Source: Phytophthora colocasiae
Lineage: Eukaryota; Oomycota; Peronosporomycetes; Peronosporales; Peronosporaceae
Length of the DNA stretch: 64,000 bases
Direction: 5' to 3'
Assembly: GCA_018806915.1 (NCBI GenBank)
Contig: JAGKQI010000083.1
Location: 806,001 to 870,000 of the forward strand
Position numbers and translations under genes: made by a program. Below, one piece after another: positions 33,368 through 45,518 of this stretch. The notes beneath the pieces were generated by a model. That model searched no databases and was not told the DNA's origin. It worked only from the letters and a program-made list of their open reading frames with translations. The stretch's first letter is position 1. Every line of letters begins with the position of its first letter.

Positions 33368-33859
33368 TGTAACGATCGACTAGCGAAAGTTACGACTGGT
33401 GAGAGCGCAGAGGAAGAACAGCCTGAGCTGTGGCACGAAGGTCTTGAGGGAGGCGAGGGTTGAAACCCGAGGCGATGCTTGAGTAGTAGTAGTAACTTAC
33501 TCCGAAGTAGGTAAAATGGAAAGTGAGATTGAATTGGTTAGAGGTCTAAGAATCCTGGTTCACTACTCTCTTGACTAGCTAGCCCAGTTCTTAAACTAAG
33601 TATTGAAGATTCTGGATCGTCCTTGTAGCGAATCTTGAGTATGGATAGGTTAGGCACCATTAGCGGTTCAAGTGAACCGGACCGGGGAGCCGAACCGTTA
33701 AGTATAATAAGCACAATATAAAAAGAGTGATGATCGTTGCAGTTGAAGATAAACTACAACTTCGGGACCAAACATGTTTGCTCCCAGCCAGGCACGTGGC
33801 TGCTTTGGCCGCGCATTGGCCAAGCCGACGTACCAGCATGACGCTGGTGCGTCGTTACA
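33368..33859 (-). repeat. 5' LTR of gypsy C, with internal deletion
   Basis: Collinear with the 3' LTR except for about 250 missing bases at GATGATCG/TTGCAG (about 33736). The deletion removes sequence between the two conserved halves and probably happened after insertion. Confidence 0.92.
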
Positions 33860-34772
33860 CCCACAAGTAGCGACTGGCTTCGTCCTGAACTAACTGGAAA
33901 TGCTTGTATCCATCATAAGTGATTTCATCCACATAGTCCATGTCACTCATCAACTTCTGGAACGGTTCAGTCACTCGGCGAGTTACAGACTTCTTATAGG
34001 ACATGTGAATCATCTTTGCAGCTATACACGACCAGCAAGGTGAATTAGTATCCACCTTTTGACTACTAGGAGTCTCCATACCAGTAGCGACTTCATCTCG
34101 AACCATTCGCTGAATTGCAGGCGAATTTAAGTGACCAAGACGCAAATGCCAGCGTTCTAATGAAGTTGTATCTCTCTTCTTGCGTTGCACCAGCACCTTC
34201 GAGTTACTGGGTTGCTGGAGGATTTCACTCTGTTGTCGAACTTCACTTTGCGCCGTATACACAACCACTGCAGTCGCCTTTAAGCGGTACCGACGATTAG
34301 TCTTTACGAGCAGAAGCTCAGTGCAGTCCTTTCGTAACCAAGACACACGCTGAGTATTGATGAAACCATGCTTCACGGTCCATCCATTATTAGCCAACAT
34401 GTCCTGACTCAGCAGGTTGTCAGGTGCATTGGGGGAGATCAGCACATTTGTAAACGGAAGGGTCATTTCAGCATGCGGGGATTTGTTGTTCGTCACCCTC
34501 AGTGTTATGTCATCAACGTATTTATCCTCTCGAGAATTGCCATCATATCCCTGAAAGAAATGCACTTCGTCCTTGCGAACATTGTGCAGCAGAGATCGTT
34601 GGTTGCACACATGCACGTCACTAGCTGAATCAAGTACCCACTCCACTTCGGTACCAGAAGGAGTCTTGACGGATGTAGACGCAACAACAGAAGCACCACA
34701 AACACCACAACTTAGTCCACTTGTCTTCTTAACTTCACGCTTCTTATCATTGCGACTCTTCTTGTTTCCCAT
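33855..34772 (-). pseudogene. copia D protease and integrase N-terminal part
   Basis: Reads WVLDSASDVHVCNQ, the copia retropepsin site (LDSGAS-like, Gly changed), then the GAG-pre-integrase finger RWHLRLGHLN with CWSCIAAKM and the integrase start PFQKLMSDMDYVDEI. It runs directly into the gypsy C insertion point at 33860. Confidence 0.9.
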
Positions 34773-34819
34773 CGCTTGAACTCCGAGGTAGCAGGACGAT
34801 GCGAGGAAGATTCAGTCTT

Positions 34820-36172
34820 CAAATGAGGTAATTAGGGCGAATATGTCCCACTTCGCTACATTCATGACAAGTGCGAGTCTCTTGCTTCTTCCTCCTTCGT
34901 TCTTTTGCTTAGCCTTGTATCGACCTTTGCCATTCTTTTGCTTTGCCTTTACTTTGATTAGAATTCTGCTTCGATTATTGCGAGTCATCTTTTGCTTGCT
35001 TCCCACATGAGCAAACATGAGCAAGATTTGATCCCGCTTCAACTGCAACACGTTCATCTAAGGCTGACTCAGCACGCAATGCATTCATAACCTGCACAGC
35101 CGTAGGGACAGGTCGTACTCCACCACCGTCTCGTACCACGTAATGCTTGGAAAATTGACGTACAACATCACGGTGAGTTCTCGACACATGTCCGAGCAAA
35201 GTCTCCGCGAAGTCCTCATCAGAAATCACCTTGCCGTAGTGACGAAGCTGCCGTCGTATACTCTCCATTTCCCGCAGCCAGTGATCCATGTTTTTGTCAG
35301 TAGTATAGCGGTTGGACACGAACTCGTCTCTAGTGAAGATATTATTCGAGTATTCACGCTTCGTTTGTCTGTCGACGAAGCAGTTCCACATAGCTTCTGC
35401 AGTTCCCTCTTGACAGATCATTTCTGCATCAGCCGGTGGCACGCCCTGCAAAATGGCTTCGCGTGCAGCATTATCTCGAGCCTCCAAATCTGCCAGGTCT
35501 ACAATACCATGGGCATCTATACGATACGAGCCATCCACTACACACCAGCAGCCAAGTCGGGTTAAAAACGCACGAAGCTGCACGCTGTATAAATCAAAAC
35601 TTCGCTTCATCACTGGTGGTTTATGCGAAATGTCCAGCTTTAATGAAGCCGACCCAGCTTGTGGTACACCAGCACCGGTTTGAACTACACGAGATGTTCC
35701 AAACCCAGGGAACGATACTCCAGTTGCAGCTTGAGATACTCCTGCACTGCCATACAAACCAGCTCTAGCTCCTCCGGTAGCCGTAGCACTCACGCCAAAA
35801 GGACCGGCGAAAAAGGCAGTTATTCCACTTCCACTTCCTAGACCACTACTTGGCACTAACCCAGCACCCGACACTCCCAGTACACCGGGAAGTCCACATG
35901 AAAGACCACCAAAAGAACCTTCTAGTAGTCCACTTATGCCACCAGTAACAGAATCTCCACTGGATATAGACGCAGGCAAAGTTCCGGTGAAACCTCCACC
36001 AGATCCTGATTGTTGCGCTAATGTAGCCATAACACTTGTGTTTACAGGTAGCAAACGTGTAGTGTCACCTCCAGTGACTAATTGCTGTACACGTGCCGCT
36101 CCACCCGAATCGGTTGTCGTCTCCCGTCGCAGGTGGCGGCGTTCCTTGATGTTGTGGTTGGGCTCCACTCAT
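34820..36172 (-). pseudogene. copia D gag
   Basis: The ATG at 36172 starts a short frame (MSGAQPQHQGT), but most gag lies in the neighbouring frame to 34975, so it is shifted early. A Gly/Ser-rich N-terminal half (GLLEGSFGGLSCGLPGVLGVSG) is followed by the copia capsid region (FDLYSVQLRAFLTRLGCW, REYSNNIFTRDEF, LREMESIRRQLRHYGKVISDEDF). A zinc knuckle near 34850 reads CHECSEVGHIRPNY in its proper frame; its last Cys is Tyr. Confidence 0.8.
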
Positions 36173-36213
36173 TGCAGTCGCGAAAGGCTCCAAACGCAGT
36201 TGGGCTCAGTACC

Positions 36214-36460
36214 TGTGAAGTAAGCAGGCAGATAGGAGCGAGCAACCGCAGTAGCGGAGAAGGCCAAAACACACTTGTTTTCCACGGAGAAACTTTGGGA
36301 TTGAGGGGGAAACCTCGCAGGTGACAACCCCCTCTATAGTTAAGAACATGCAGTATCCTAACAGCCATATGTAAGATAGTCACTCGAGAACTGAGACTGG
36401 GCACAGGCTTCTTCAACTCTGGAGCTGGAAGCTGACGGAGCTCGCCACGTCATCTCCACA
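36214..36460 (-). repeat. 5' LTR of copia D
   Basis: TGTGAAGTAAG to CATCTCCACA, direct repeat of the 3' LTR with few differences. Confidence 0.92.
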
Positions 36461-36466
36461 TTGATC

Positions 36467-36743
36467 TACCAGTGAGTTGCTCTATCCCACCTTCTTTTCG
36501 ATTGGCGTAGCTATTTATGCCTCTGCCAAGACTGCGAGGTCAACTTCAACACAATTAGATCGCCGTATTGCAATTGATTGTCCTCGATATTGATATTGTT
36601 ACACTATTGATTGACTGAAATGTCAACCTGACAATCAATTAACAATGTATATTGTCCGATCCCAGGGGCGTAAGACGATGCAGTAGATCCAGGACCGACT
36701 ACGGTCAGTTGATCTTGCACAAAGCAGAAATCCCTTGAGTAAG
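36467..36743. other. AT-rich intergenic, inverted-repeat scraps
   Basis: No gene. CAATTGATTGTC at about 36570 and its inverse GACAATCAATT at about 36632 form a loose inverted repeat. Similar AT-rich text occurs at 24590-24655 at the other side of the hAT relic, so these could be its outer ends; weak evidence. Confidence 0.35.
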
Positions 36744-36748
36744 ATCAT

Positions 36749-37612
36749 GCCAGTGAACCCACCTCTGCTAGCTGTAGCGCTCGTCTTCCGCTCCAAACGG
36801 AAGTAGACGGCCCCGACGATGTCATCAGCATTGTGTCAGCCTACGTAGACTCGTCTGTAGAACAGCCACTGCACAAGGCGTGTAAGTTCGGGTCTGTGGC
36901 GTTGCTCGACCGCTTTTGGAACTCTACAGTGGATCTGGAATCCAGTGGTTGGGGGCTTTGGTCCGTGAGGAACCTACTTCGGACGCAGAAATTGTATGGG
37001 AAGTTCGAGTTTTCGTTGTGTCTGCTGGAGGCTGCGAAGATCAACAGTGTGGACATCGCTCAATGGCTGTTTGAACGATTCTCGTACGGGGTGCGACAGA
37101 AATTGGTTTGTGAGGCGGTGGAGGTTGGAGCGTTGGAAATCCTCCAGTTCTTTCGCGCCAATGGCACAGTGGTGAACAGAAAGGATGAGGACGAAGACAG
37201 AGGTAGTGAATGGGACGAGGAGAGAGAGGACTGGGAGAAAAGGAGGTTCATCAAATTTGGTGGTTACGATGCCACTCATCCCGCATTGGCTGGACACACA
37301 GACCTGGTTAAATGATTGTTCGCGACGGCCAACAAGTCGAAGGATAGTAGAGATGTGGCGATAAATGCTGCAGTCAGTGTTGGGAACATTGAGCTGGGTC
37401 GGAAGGAAGAATTTACCACCAACGCTATACAGGACGCATGGGATGGAGGTTACTTTGAAGCGGTGCTCATCTTACACAATATCGCCCAAAAAGGGTTTGC
37501 CAAGGGCATTGAGGCCGTGGATGATGAGGCTCAGCCTGAGCAGTCTGTCACCTCGATTTCCGATTATTATCACGACATTGCTAGGTATTTGTTGACCCCG
37601 GAGGATCTATAA
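36749..37612 (+). pseudogene. Ankyrin-repeat gene, copy 3 (deleted, inverted)
   Basis: Starts like copy 2 (ATGCCAGTGAACCCACC), then loses one base at about 36805, giving a TAG. From 36833 the N-terminal region is well kept (SAYVDSSVEQPLHKACKFGSVALLDRF) to DLVK at 37312 with a stop. After NIELG it jumps straight to RKEEFTTNAIQD, so all central ankyrin units are deleted. It ends TPEDL at 37612. It lies in the opposite orientation to copies 1 and 2. Confidence 0.88.
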
Positions 37613-38553
37613 GGTCCAGTTTTCGGTTGATACGCGTTCATATTCGTCACTGGTTTCTCTATCGCTTTGGAGCTCCTGTTCTTGATACGTTTGATATTTC
37701 TGCGTGGTTGATCACGGTGGAGAAACAAAGCTACCAAACGAAAACTGGTGAAATTATAAGGCAACAAGAACGTTTATTTTGCTGAGGCGTCCAGCAGGTT
37801 TGGGCTCAAGCTCTTAAACTAAACAATGATGACAGTGATGAGAAAGGGGTCGTGTCTACGTCTTTCTTCGAGCTAAGAGGTGCCTCGTTCCGTTATCCGC
37901 TCTATTGGTCTTGCACGAGATAGCACGGACAAGGAGCCGACAGTTCTACCTTTCGTTCTACTTGATAGCCTACCTTCCCAAGTGCTGTAAGTCTCAAAGC
38001 TGACAAGGAAGAAGCTCGACGTCAAGTTGAAGACTACGCGGTTGAAGCATCGCGCTGCTAAGGCCGTTAGGAAAGAACTACCGCGCTATTGAAGAATCGT
38101 ATCATCTTTACACAACGGTACATGTAGATGCTAGTAGCATCTTGCTACAGAGACGTCCATTTGACTCTCCACAGCCTTGTACATGACGAAGCGGTTGAGT
38201 TCAATACCGATTGACATCACAACTGTAGTCATCTGACGATGCTCCTCCACCCAACAGTCAAGGAGGATTCGACAGCGTACAGAGAGGATTTTACAGGGAG
38301 AGGTAGAAGAAGAACTTTAAACGTAGCCGATACCCCATGGATAATTTGTCGTTCACCATCTCACAAAGTTGTTCGCACCTAAACTTCACTGAATTACTCA
38401 ACTTCTCGAAACGCAAAACGCTTTTCAGCACCGCGGAGCAGCACAAAAGTTGATCGACCTCGACCTATGCAGTGTCCAAGGTCTAGCTCATTACTCCCTC
38501 CGAATTGTCCCGATTCAGGTATTGCAGCATCGAGTCTTCGTAGATCTTGAAGC
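37613..38553 (-). repeat. Inverted copy of 10.31-11.3 kb
   Basis: Collinear, on the other strand, with the 3' flank of ankyrin copy 1, the shared spacer, the RING scrap and the last ~65 bases of the rhodanese gene (AAGATCTACGAAGACTCGAT). Similarity stops at 38553, where unrelated sequence begins. With the ankyrin copy it makes an inverted segmental duplication of the 10.3-13.4 kb block. Confidence 0.88.
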
Positions 38554-38869
38554 AATCCGCGATTTGCACTGTATTGTTAGTGTTGGAACACAGCAACCCC
38601 CCCCCACAAAGGGATGGGTGCCGGATGTTACCATATCTTTTCGGCGAGAGTAGTGCCGACGCGAGTGGCTACTCTCTGCATGTAGTGTTATTACTGACGT
38701 AAGCTGAATTTTCACTAGCTTCCTAAGGAAGTTCCTTGTAAGCGGGTTTTAGATCTCACACAACGGGAGGTTCCTCTCCACTACCCAGTGTAGCCAGTCG
38801 TACATGTCGCTCGTGACGGCGTCGACGAACCCGAACGCCTCCAGGGCAACTCCCCGCCTTCTTCTTTAC
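38554..38869. other. Non-coding between repeat units
   Basis: Nothing recognised apart from a run of nine C at about 38599-38607. Confidence 0.4.
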
Positions 38870-39050
38870 GCCCCCTTGAGCGAGGCATCTACCGCTATAT
38901 CATCTGCGAACTCCCACGCAAGCAAGCTAGCCGTACAGGCTACACTAACTTGATGTCGCACCTACACTCTGCGCATCCTACGCATCCAGACGAGTACGCA
39001 GAGTCCCAGCGTCACAACGTCACGTGCGAGACGTCATGGCAGGCTTGAGA
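38870..39050 (+). pseudogene. hAT N-terminal (BED finger) fragment
   Basis: Reads RGIYRYIICELPRKQASRTGYTNLMSHLHSAHP-like sequence (given in part): TGYTNLMSHLHSAHP is the second half of a BED finger as found in Phytophthora hAT transposases, while the first Cys pair is degenerate. Orientation is opposite to the neighbouring hAT relic, so it is a separate scrap. Confidence 0.6.
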
Positions 39051-39214
39051 ATAGTCGATTATTGCTGTGTCAGGCAGGGGTGCCGAAAATTGCATTGTTA
39101 CGCATTGCAAGAAACCGCGAACAATAGATTATCGACGGCGTCTTCGAGGATGGCTAAATAGATTATTGGACAGGAGCAATCGGAAGATAGATTATCGGAT
39201 GCATTACGTCCACC

Positions 39215-40328
39215 TCAACGCAACTCCTTATTCTGAATTTTCAACGGTGCGCGCGTCCCAACATCCGCTGTTTTGCCGTAGGAAGAGTAGCATTTCGAGC
39301 GTGTACGGCTGCAGCGAGTGCCGTTGAAGCCCAAATGCAGCCCGCGCGACGCTGAAAAACCGCTCCACCACGTTTGACATGGGTGGATCGAAGACAGCAG
39401 CTCGTAACCCGGCTGCTGGTCCTCGAGGCGGCGGCGCTTTTGGAGGCGCTCCACAAAAGAGACCTCGGCTTCGTTCTCAGTGTCTGGTTCGCCTTCAGAC
39501 TGTCCTGCGGATAGGAACGGTTCTAGAGCCGCCTTCTCGGCTCGGGTCAGGTGCTTCGCTTGGCGCTTCAGCACTAGGACACAACCTGATTCGAAGTCAG
39601 GACTGTTCACAATGGCAGCCCTTGGAGCTGCATACAGTAAATCATACAAAATACGCGTTAGTAGCTCATAAATAGAACACACAATGGGAAAAACAGACCA
39701 AGATAACGGGAGTATGAGGGCTTCGACGCGATAGGTCCGTCGAACCACGCCCGCACGTCGAACATGTTTACCCCTTCGCCTTGGAGCGCCTTCAACACAG
39801 ACTCCACGTTCTTCAGCTCCTCTAACAGGGCGCGCAGACGCCGTTTGGCAGCGGGCGAAGGCAACACGTCCGCCAGCTCCTCATCGTCACTATCCAAAAA
39901 TGGTAGTAGCTCGAAAAAACGGCGGAGTATCGCAAAAGTGGAGCTCCACCGCGTCGGCTGACGAATGATTGGCCGAAGGTGGGTTTGGCGCCGGTGCTCA
40001 CATATTACAGATTTAGACATAAATACCGAAAATAATGTCAGTATTACTTACCGCAACTTTGCAGACTGCCGCAACGTGCGTAGCTTGACCATGAGCGTTT
40101 GCACCAACTCCAGGTCCTCCGAGTGCTCTTGCATTTGTGCAGTCGCTGCGAGATTGAGCCGGTGGCTCGCACACCCGACCAAGGGCACGTTCATGAGCCT
40201 GGCCAAACGCTGATTAACGGAGCAGTTGTCTCCAACAAGGAAGATACACTGCTCCAGGCTTTTGTTAAAGACACGCAGCAGCATTGACGCCAAAAAAGAC
40301 CACGATTCAGCAGAGTGGTCATCTGTCT
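39215..40328 (-). pseudogene. hAT transposase relic, cut by gypsy A
   Basis: Pieces on the minus strand: CIFLVGDNCSVNQRLARLMN with VPLVGCASHRLNL (40293-40048, catalytic region), TRWSSTFAILRRFFEL and LKALQGEGVNMFDVRAWFDG (40020-39658), and the C-terminal ESGCVLVLKRQAKHLT. The dimerisation motif MSNVVERFFSVARAAFG lies in another frame at about 39380. The upstream part is displaced by the element A insertion at 40329. Confidence 0.85.
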
Positions 40329-41642
40329 TGTGGTGAAGCGGACGAGAATCTTTCCCGGAGAGGCGATATCAGCCACGAACCCGAATAGAGTCGGAACGAG
40401 CGACAGGGGGGACCTGTGATCCCCAGATCTGGGTCGAATCAGACGAAGGTACGATGGGTCCCGCCGGGGAACAGACAACAGAGACACCGGCGGAGGAGCA
40501 AGTGGAGCGGTGTTCGTGGGTGATCCGAATCCTGCCGGAGGAAGAGTGGGGAAATCAAGGATGTTCTCGCGCGATTAGCGGTGACGGGGTCCCAAGTGAG
40601 CACGATCGGCTTGTCCCGGCGCCCCGAAACCTCTAACAGCATGATCCTACTTCCCCGGGCGGCGACGAAGCGGAATCACGCAGGATCACGCAGTGATCTT
40701 CTCCCGTTTAAGTACGAGATCAGCTCCGGATCAAGCTCAGCCCCAGGCGCGAGGCAGACTCTTGTGGTGGCCTGATCCGGACTCTCCGAAGGATTATCAA
40801 GCGGGATCAGGCGGCGATCAAGTCCCGATTAAGTACGAGATCAAGTCCCGGTTAAGTGCGAGATCAAGCTTCGGTTAAGTACGAGATCAAGCTTCGGTTA
40901 AGTGCGGAATCGGCTCACGATCAGGGTTAGGGGAACCAAGCTAGGGATCAGCTATGTAGCCAGTGTCATGTGATCGTAGGATAGTAAATCAGGATGGGAT
41001 TAGTAGGCATAGGAATAACCATAAACAGACTCGAATTTGCCCTGAACCACTCAAGTGTCTTCGCTACGGCTGGAACCGGGAACTACATTGGCCCTACAAG
41101 CGTCAGGAAGGTAAGGATACGTGACCTAGTATAGCGGTTAAGTCTGGATAATATATTGGCCAGCTTTGCCCTATCTAGTGAACTATCCTTTAAGTGCATA
41201 CATCGGATCGGAAGGAATTGGTTGTTTAGCCTAAGGATCCCGTCGAATCTCGCCCCCTCAAGACCCCCGCTATCGGAAGCGGAAAACAACGGAAAGGAAG
41301 GGACTGAATCCCGAACATTGGACTGTTGGAAGACCTGGATCAAGAACCAGGCACCCGGATCAAGGCTCGAGAACTCGCCTACGACGGGTACCCCGAGGTG
41401 AAGTGAAGAACTTCCACGCCGCCTCAAACCCCTGCGTCACCCAAGACCTTCTTCCGACCTACAAGACACCTTCAGAAGTCACCTGGAAGAGCGTAACCCG
41501 CCTACCGACGGGTACACAAGGTGGATACTACACACAGCTAGATCACAGATCATCGGGGGACCCCCTCCGTTAGTCGGTGTCTGGGCGCAAGTGGTGATCG
41601 GGACCTGCCCTAACGAGATTTTGGCAGATCCGCTCTACCACA
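40329..41642 (+). repeat. 5' LTR of element A
   Basis: 1314 bp, starts TGTGGTGAAG and ends CTCTACCACA; short inverted ends TGTGGTG/CACCACA-like. The left flank is TGTCT; the partner duplication is outside the window. Confidence 0.92.
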
Positions 41643-44039
41643 ATGGTGCGCGTGCCCGGATCTTCTGGTGACTTCGGATATCACCGTGAGTCCCAAGAAG
41701 ATGTCAAGATTAAGGAAGAACAAGGGGAAGAAGTGCCTACGAATGTTGGATCGACGGAGGCATCGCTTAAAACGGAAAGATCCACAGATCAGCAGAGTTT
41801 TGGGAGGATCTCTACTGACAGGCACGAGGCAGACCTGGATCGCAATCCAGATCTCGAAGAAAAATCTCGAATTCCTCCCAAGGCCCCTTCGAGGGCCATT
41901 GCGGATCTCGATGAGAATCGAGATCCGCACACAAGCGATAAGGAATCAGCAAAGCTGAAACCTAATCTGCTCACCAAGTCCACTGTTGCCTCAAGATCGA
42001 CCAAGAAAAAGAAGATCAAGAGCACCCGGACGAAATTGAAAGCTCCAGACTCAGAGCCAGAAGACGTGATCAACCCAGGATCAACGATCACCAAGGACGC
42101 GATCGAGCAGGCCTACTACAGGAAGAGGCTAAGCGAGACCTTGCTTAACGATCCCGTTCTTACGATCATACAAGTCCGCCAGATCGGTAACCTCACCGGC
42201 CCAGTGTCGAAGCCCCGGACTAGCTCTGACCGCCTGAACGCGGTGAAGATCCTACTTGATCTGCTCCAAGAAGCTGGTTTGGTGGCTGGAGAGTTCGACC
42301 CAAACTCTCTATTTGACTTGGAACTGCAAGCGATTCAATCTGCGACCCATGATCTATTCGATTCCCTCAAGATCTTGGTCGGCGAGCGCCCACTGACGCC
42401 CGACCCAGGCTATCAGACTGGGTCGTCATGCTACGCGTCAGCGACCTCGGAACCAGACTCAGATAGCCCGAGAAGGCTGCAACGCATGTCGTTAGGGCCC
42501 TCCGGCGCCAAGTTCCTGAAATCGCGTATGAAGAAACAGGATACGCGATCGGTGGCTGCGAAGCTGGAGGTCAAGATGCCCGATCAGCAAGAAAATCGCC
42601 GGATCCGGACGGACCAGACCGCGCCGACGACTAATCCCACTGGATCGAGCAACAAGTTGGACGACTACTTTCAAATGGCGATGGATCGTTTCTTGAAAGA
42701 ACGGAATCTCGCGACACCCCGATCGCCGATCAAAGGGGAGTTGGATGTTGAAATGGAGTCCGTCACGGCCTCGGATCCGGATGCATGGGAATACGATCCG
42801 GACGATCTGGGCATACCAAGTTCCGGTGGACAGATGTCGAGCCGAGCCACGATCGCATTCGCGGCGATCGGTCAAGGAGGATCGTCGATGATCCAGCGGG
42901 TCTGGATCTCAGCGATCTCGGATCTGAAAGATTTTGCGGGTAAAGATCTGGACGAAGATCGCGCTCGGGCCTGGATCAGTAAAGTCAAGTCGGCGTTCCA
43001 GCGCGATCAGGCTACGGAAGAAGAGAAATGCCTCACGTTTGCAGATCTGATGGTGGGACCGGCAAAGAACTGGTACAGGCAGCTCAGTCGAACGACGAAA
43101 ACCAAGTGGGCGGATCTGTTGGACAGTTTCCAGACCCAGTATTGTGGGTTGGGTATGTCGGTCGCGTGGCAATACTATCACGCTCGCAAGCGATCGGAAG
43201 AAACCCCTCTCGATTATCTCTACCGGCTCAACGTGGCGGCTTTACGTGCTAGACTGAAGATCAAGGACGGGAGCCCTAAGGCCCGCCGAGAACATGTGGA
43301 CCACTACATAGAGACATTAAGAGATCCGGAGTTAGCTGATCGGCTGACCCTACTCCGACTGAGTGACGTCGATGAACTGGAGGAGGTACTTCGTGCCCGG
43401 GAACGGGCGAAAAGCAGACAGCGTAAATCTGCGTTCGGATCGAAGTACAGACAAAAGGCACCGGCCAGTGCCCCGGCAGCACCCACCCGAGCGGTGGTAC
43501 GGGCGATCCAAACCCAAAAACCGAGCTCGGAATCAGAGGAAATATCCGGATCGGACGGATCCGATTCTGAAGGCGATCTCCGGAGGATATATCTTGCCGC
43601 GTCGGAAGACAAGCAGATCGGTACTGGGGGCGTTCCCCACTAACAGGATCAGTCGCGATCGCAGGTGAACGCGCAAGATCGAGGCCGGATCACGGATCGC
43701 AGGGGTACATCAGATCATGATCGAGGTCGCTGTTCACACTGTGGATCGCGGAAGCATACGGATCTAGACTGCTGGAGACGTCTAACCTGTGATAAGTGCG
43801 GGAAGAGGGGTCACCCAACGGATCGCTGTCTGTATACCTGCCGTGGTTGTGGGGAGATCCATGAAGCTGGAGAATGCCCCATGGAAGAATTTTACAACCA
43901 GATCCGCAAGTGGTACGATCCGACTCGACACGCTGGGTTGTTCCCCGAGAAGGTGGAGAAGATGTTAAACCAGGACGCTCGCCGGTTTGGAAACCGGTAC
44001 GAGCCGAGCGTTCTGAGTACTGCATCTATGCATATGTGA
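41643..44039 (+). pseudogene. Element A gag with internal stop
   Basis: ATG at 41643 directly behind the LTR. About 666 codons run to a TAA at 43641-43643, and the same frame goes on to 44039. The N-terminal third is charged and disordered-looking. The capsid-like gag domain lies around 42890-43420 (ARAWISKVKSAFQRDQ, MVGPAKNWYRQLSR, ETPLDYLYRLNVAALRAR). After the stop come zinc knuckles CSHCGSRKHTDLDC and CDKCGKRGHPTDRC (C-x2-C-x4-H-x4-C) and a shortened third, CRGCGEIHEAGEC. The domain order matches element B gag. Confidence 0.88.
41644..41661 (+). promoter_or_regulatory. Primer-binding site of element A
   Basis: TGGTGCGCGTGCCCGGAT begins two bases after the LTR, complementary to a tRNA 3' end finishing in CCA. 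It overlaps the gag start codon at 41643. Element B has the same site with one base changed. I cannot name the tRNA with certainty. Confidence 0.75.
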
Positions 44040-45518
44040 ACAAGAAATCGAGAGATCAAGATAGGGAGAATTCGGATCTGCGCGGTAATACATGTAAGTT
44101 GCATTCGTATACTGCTAAGATCGCGAGTCTTCCCCGGATCGATGAGTTCTCGCGATCTGGTGCGGAAGTGGCCTTGGATCTCAAGGAAGGAGAATCCAGG
44201 GGGTACTGGAAATACCACGCACCAGGAAAATCGTTCCGCCAAGCCAAGATCTCAGGCAAGATCAATCATGAAAGAGCGATCTTGCTCCTGGACACTGGCG
44301 CCGAGGTATCCATCTTGGATACCGCCTTTGCTCGTAAGGTTGGGTGCCACTTTGACACTAGTCAGAGACAGGAATGTGTCGGGATCGGCGATAATGTGTA
44401 CACCACCGAGGGAAGAACGAGGATCAAGATCACGCTTGCGGGATACTTGGTATACTTTTTCGATATTTGGATCGGGGACCTGTCCGGACAAGACGCCATC
44501 TTAGGTATGGATTTCATGATCCCGGCTGGGGTCCGGATGGATCTTGCGAAGGGATCGATGTGCTTGCCTAACGAAGTGGGGATCCCACTTAGTGGTCGCA
44601 AGAGGTTATACGGGGGAAAGGTAAGATCAGTAAAATTGGAGGAAGATCTACATATCCCAGTTGGGGGATCTGAAGAGACCGCATCGAGAGTGAAATTATC
44701 GGCGACGGAGAAATTATGGGTGACCAGAGGCTACCGGTGGGTACCCACCGTGGTAAATGGACCCGGCCGAACTCGGTATTTAGTGATCACGAATTTGAGC
44801 GAGAATATTTTACGATTGGATCACCGATTACATGTTGGAATGGTACTTGATCAGGAAAAAGTGCCTCGATTCCCCGGGTTTGTGTCGGTTGGGTCCCGGC
44901 GCTACATGGAGTGGCAGAACCTAGCTCTAGAAGCGACTGTGGACGCAAGACCAGAACCTCAGGAATCCGTAGAGATCCCCTTACCGTCGGTCGAACGGCC
45001 GACCTACGTTACGCCGCGATCCATACTCCGCCGAGGTGGGGCAACCAAGACCGATCCTGATCCTGCACCAATATCGACATTGGAACCGCGATCACCGACC
45101 GATACGGCCGAAGGTCGCATTCATCGATCCCCAACCGGATCCCATGGATACCCCACCGATTACGATCAGTTCCGACAAGGCCCCGAGTGGCGAAGCCGGG
45201 GGCGGTGAGACTGAGACGAATGAGAGCTTGCCAGATCAGGCCCCAGATCGGACAGATCGGACATGCGAAGAAGAGATCGAGGTAAAAACAGAAAAACCAG
45301 ATTTTCAAATCGAGATCAAACATGTATCCGACTCTGACGCCAGCCCCACGGTCGAGGACACCCCGATCCTGACGGCCAAGGACGATAGACTGCGCGATCA
45401 ATCAACGGACGAACCGAATCCGACATCTCTTGAAGGGATCGAGAACGCCGATCAGACCCACTTACACGAAAGTGGCGATTTCTCGGCCGAAGATCTAGCC
45501 GATAATCTCGCAGTAGTA
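44000..45518 (+). pseudogene. Element A protease and following region
   Basis: Lies one frame back from gag. LLLDTGAEVSILDTAFARK at about 44290 is the retropepsin active site, followed by QDAILGMDFMI. The frame is lost between about 45090 and 45200 and continues in the next frame with acidic linker sequence up to the insertion of element B at 45518. The first part extends the gag frame by a -1 step; whether that was a programmed shift cannot be told from a decayed copy. Confidence 0.85.
45515..45518. repeat. Element B target-site duplication, left
   Basis: AGTA, repeated at 63143-63146. Confidence 0.88.

Larger units (their letters stand above)
26974..33859 (-). mobile_element. gypsy element C inserted in copia D
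   Basis: LTRs at 26974-27717 (744 bp) and 33368-33859 (492 bp) begin TGTAACGATCGACTAG and end CGTCGTTACA. The target duplication CCCAC (26969-26973 and 33860-33864) lies inside the copia integrase frame. On the minus strand the sequence after the 5' LTR begins TCTGGTAGCAC, a plausible primer-binding site, and GGGAGGA lies directly before the 3' LTR as polypurine tract. Coding order gag, protease, RT, RNase H, integrase defines gypsy. All ORFs carry frameshifts. Confidence 0.95.
25569..36460 (-). mobile_element. copia element D, split by gypsy C
   Basis: Two 247-bp LTRs (25569-25815 and 36214-36460) flank copia gag and pol pieces on the minus strand. The target duplication TTGATC is at 25563-25568 and 36461-36466. 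Gypsy C sits inside its integrase gene. The reverse transcriptase is deleted: integrase sequence at 26697 is followed almost directly by the RNase H region at 26613. The element is therefore non-autonomous, and the gypsy insertion came later. Confidence 0.95.

Noticed and set aside
39067..39327. 86-codon plus-strand frame
   Set aside because: Overlaps the hAT relic on the opposite strand and resembles nothing.
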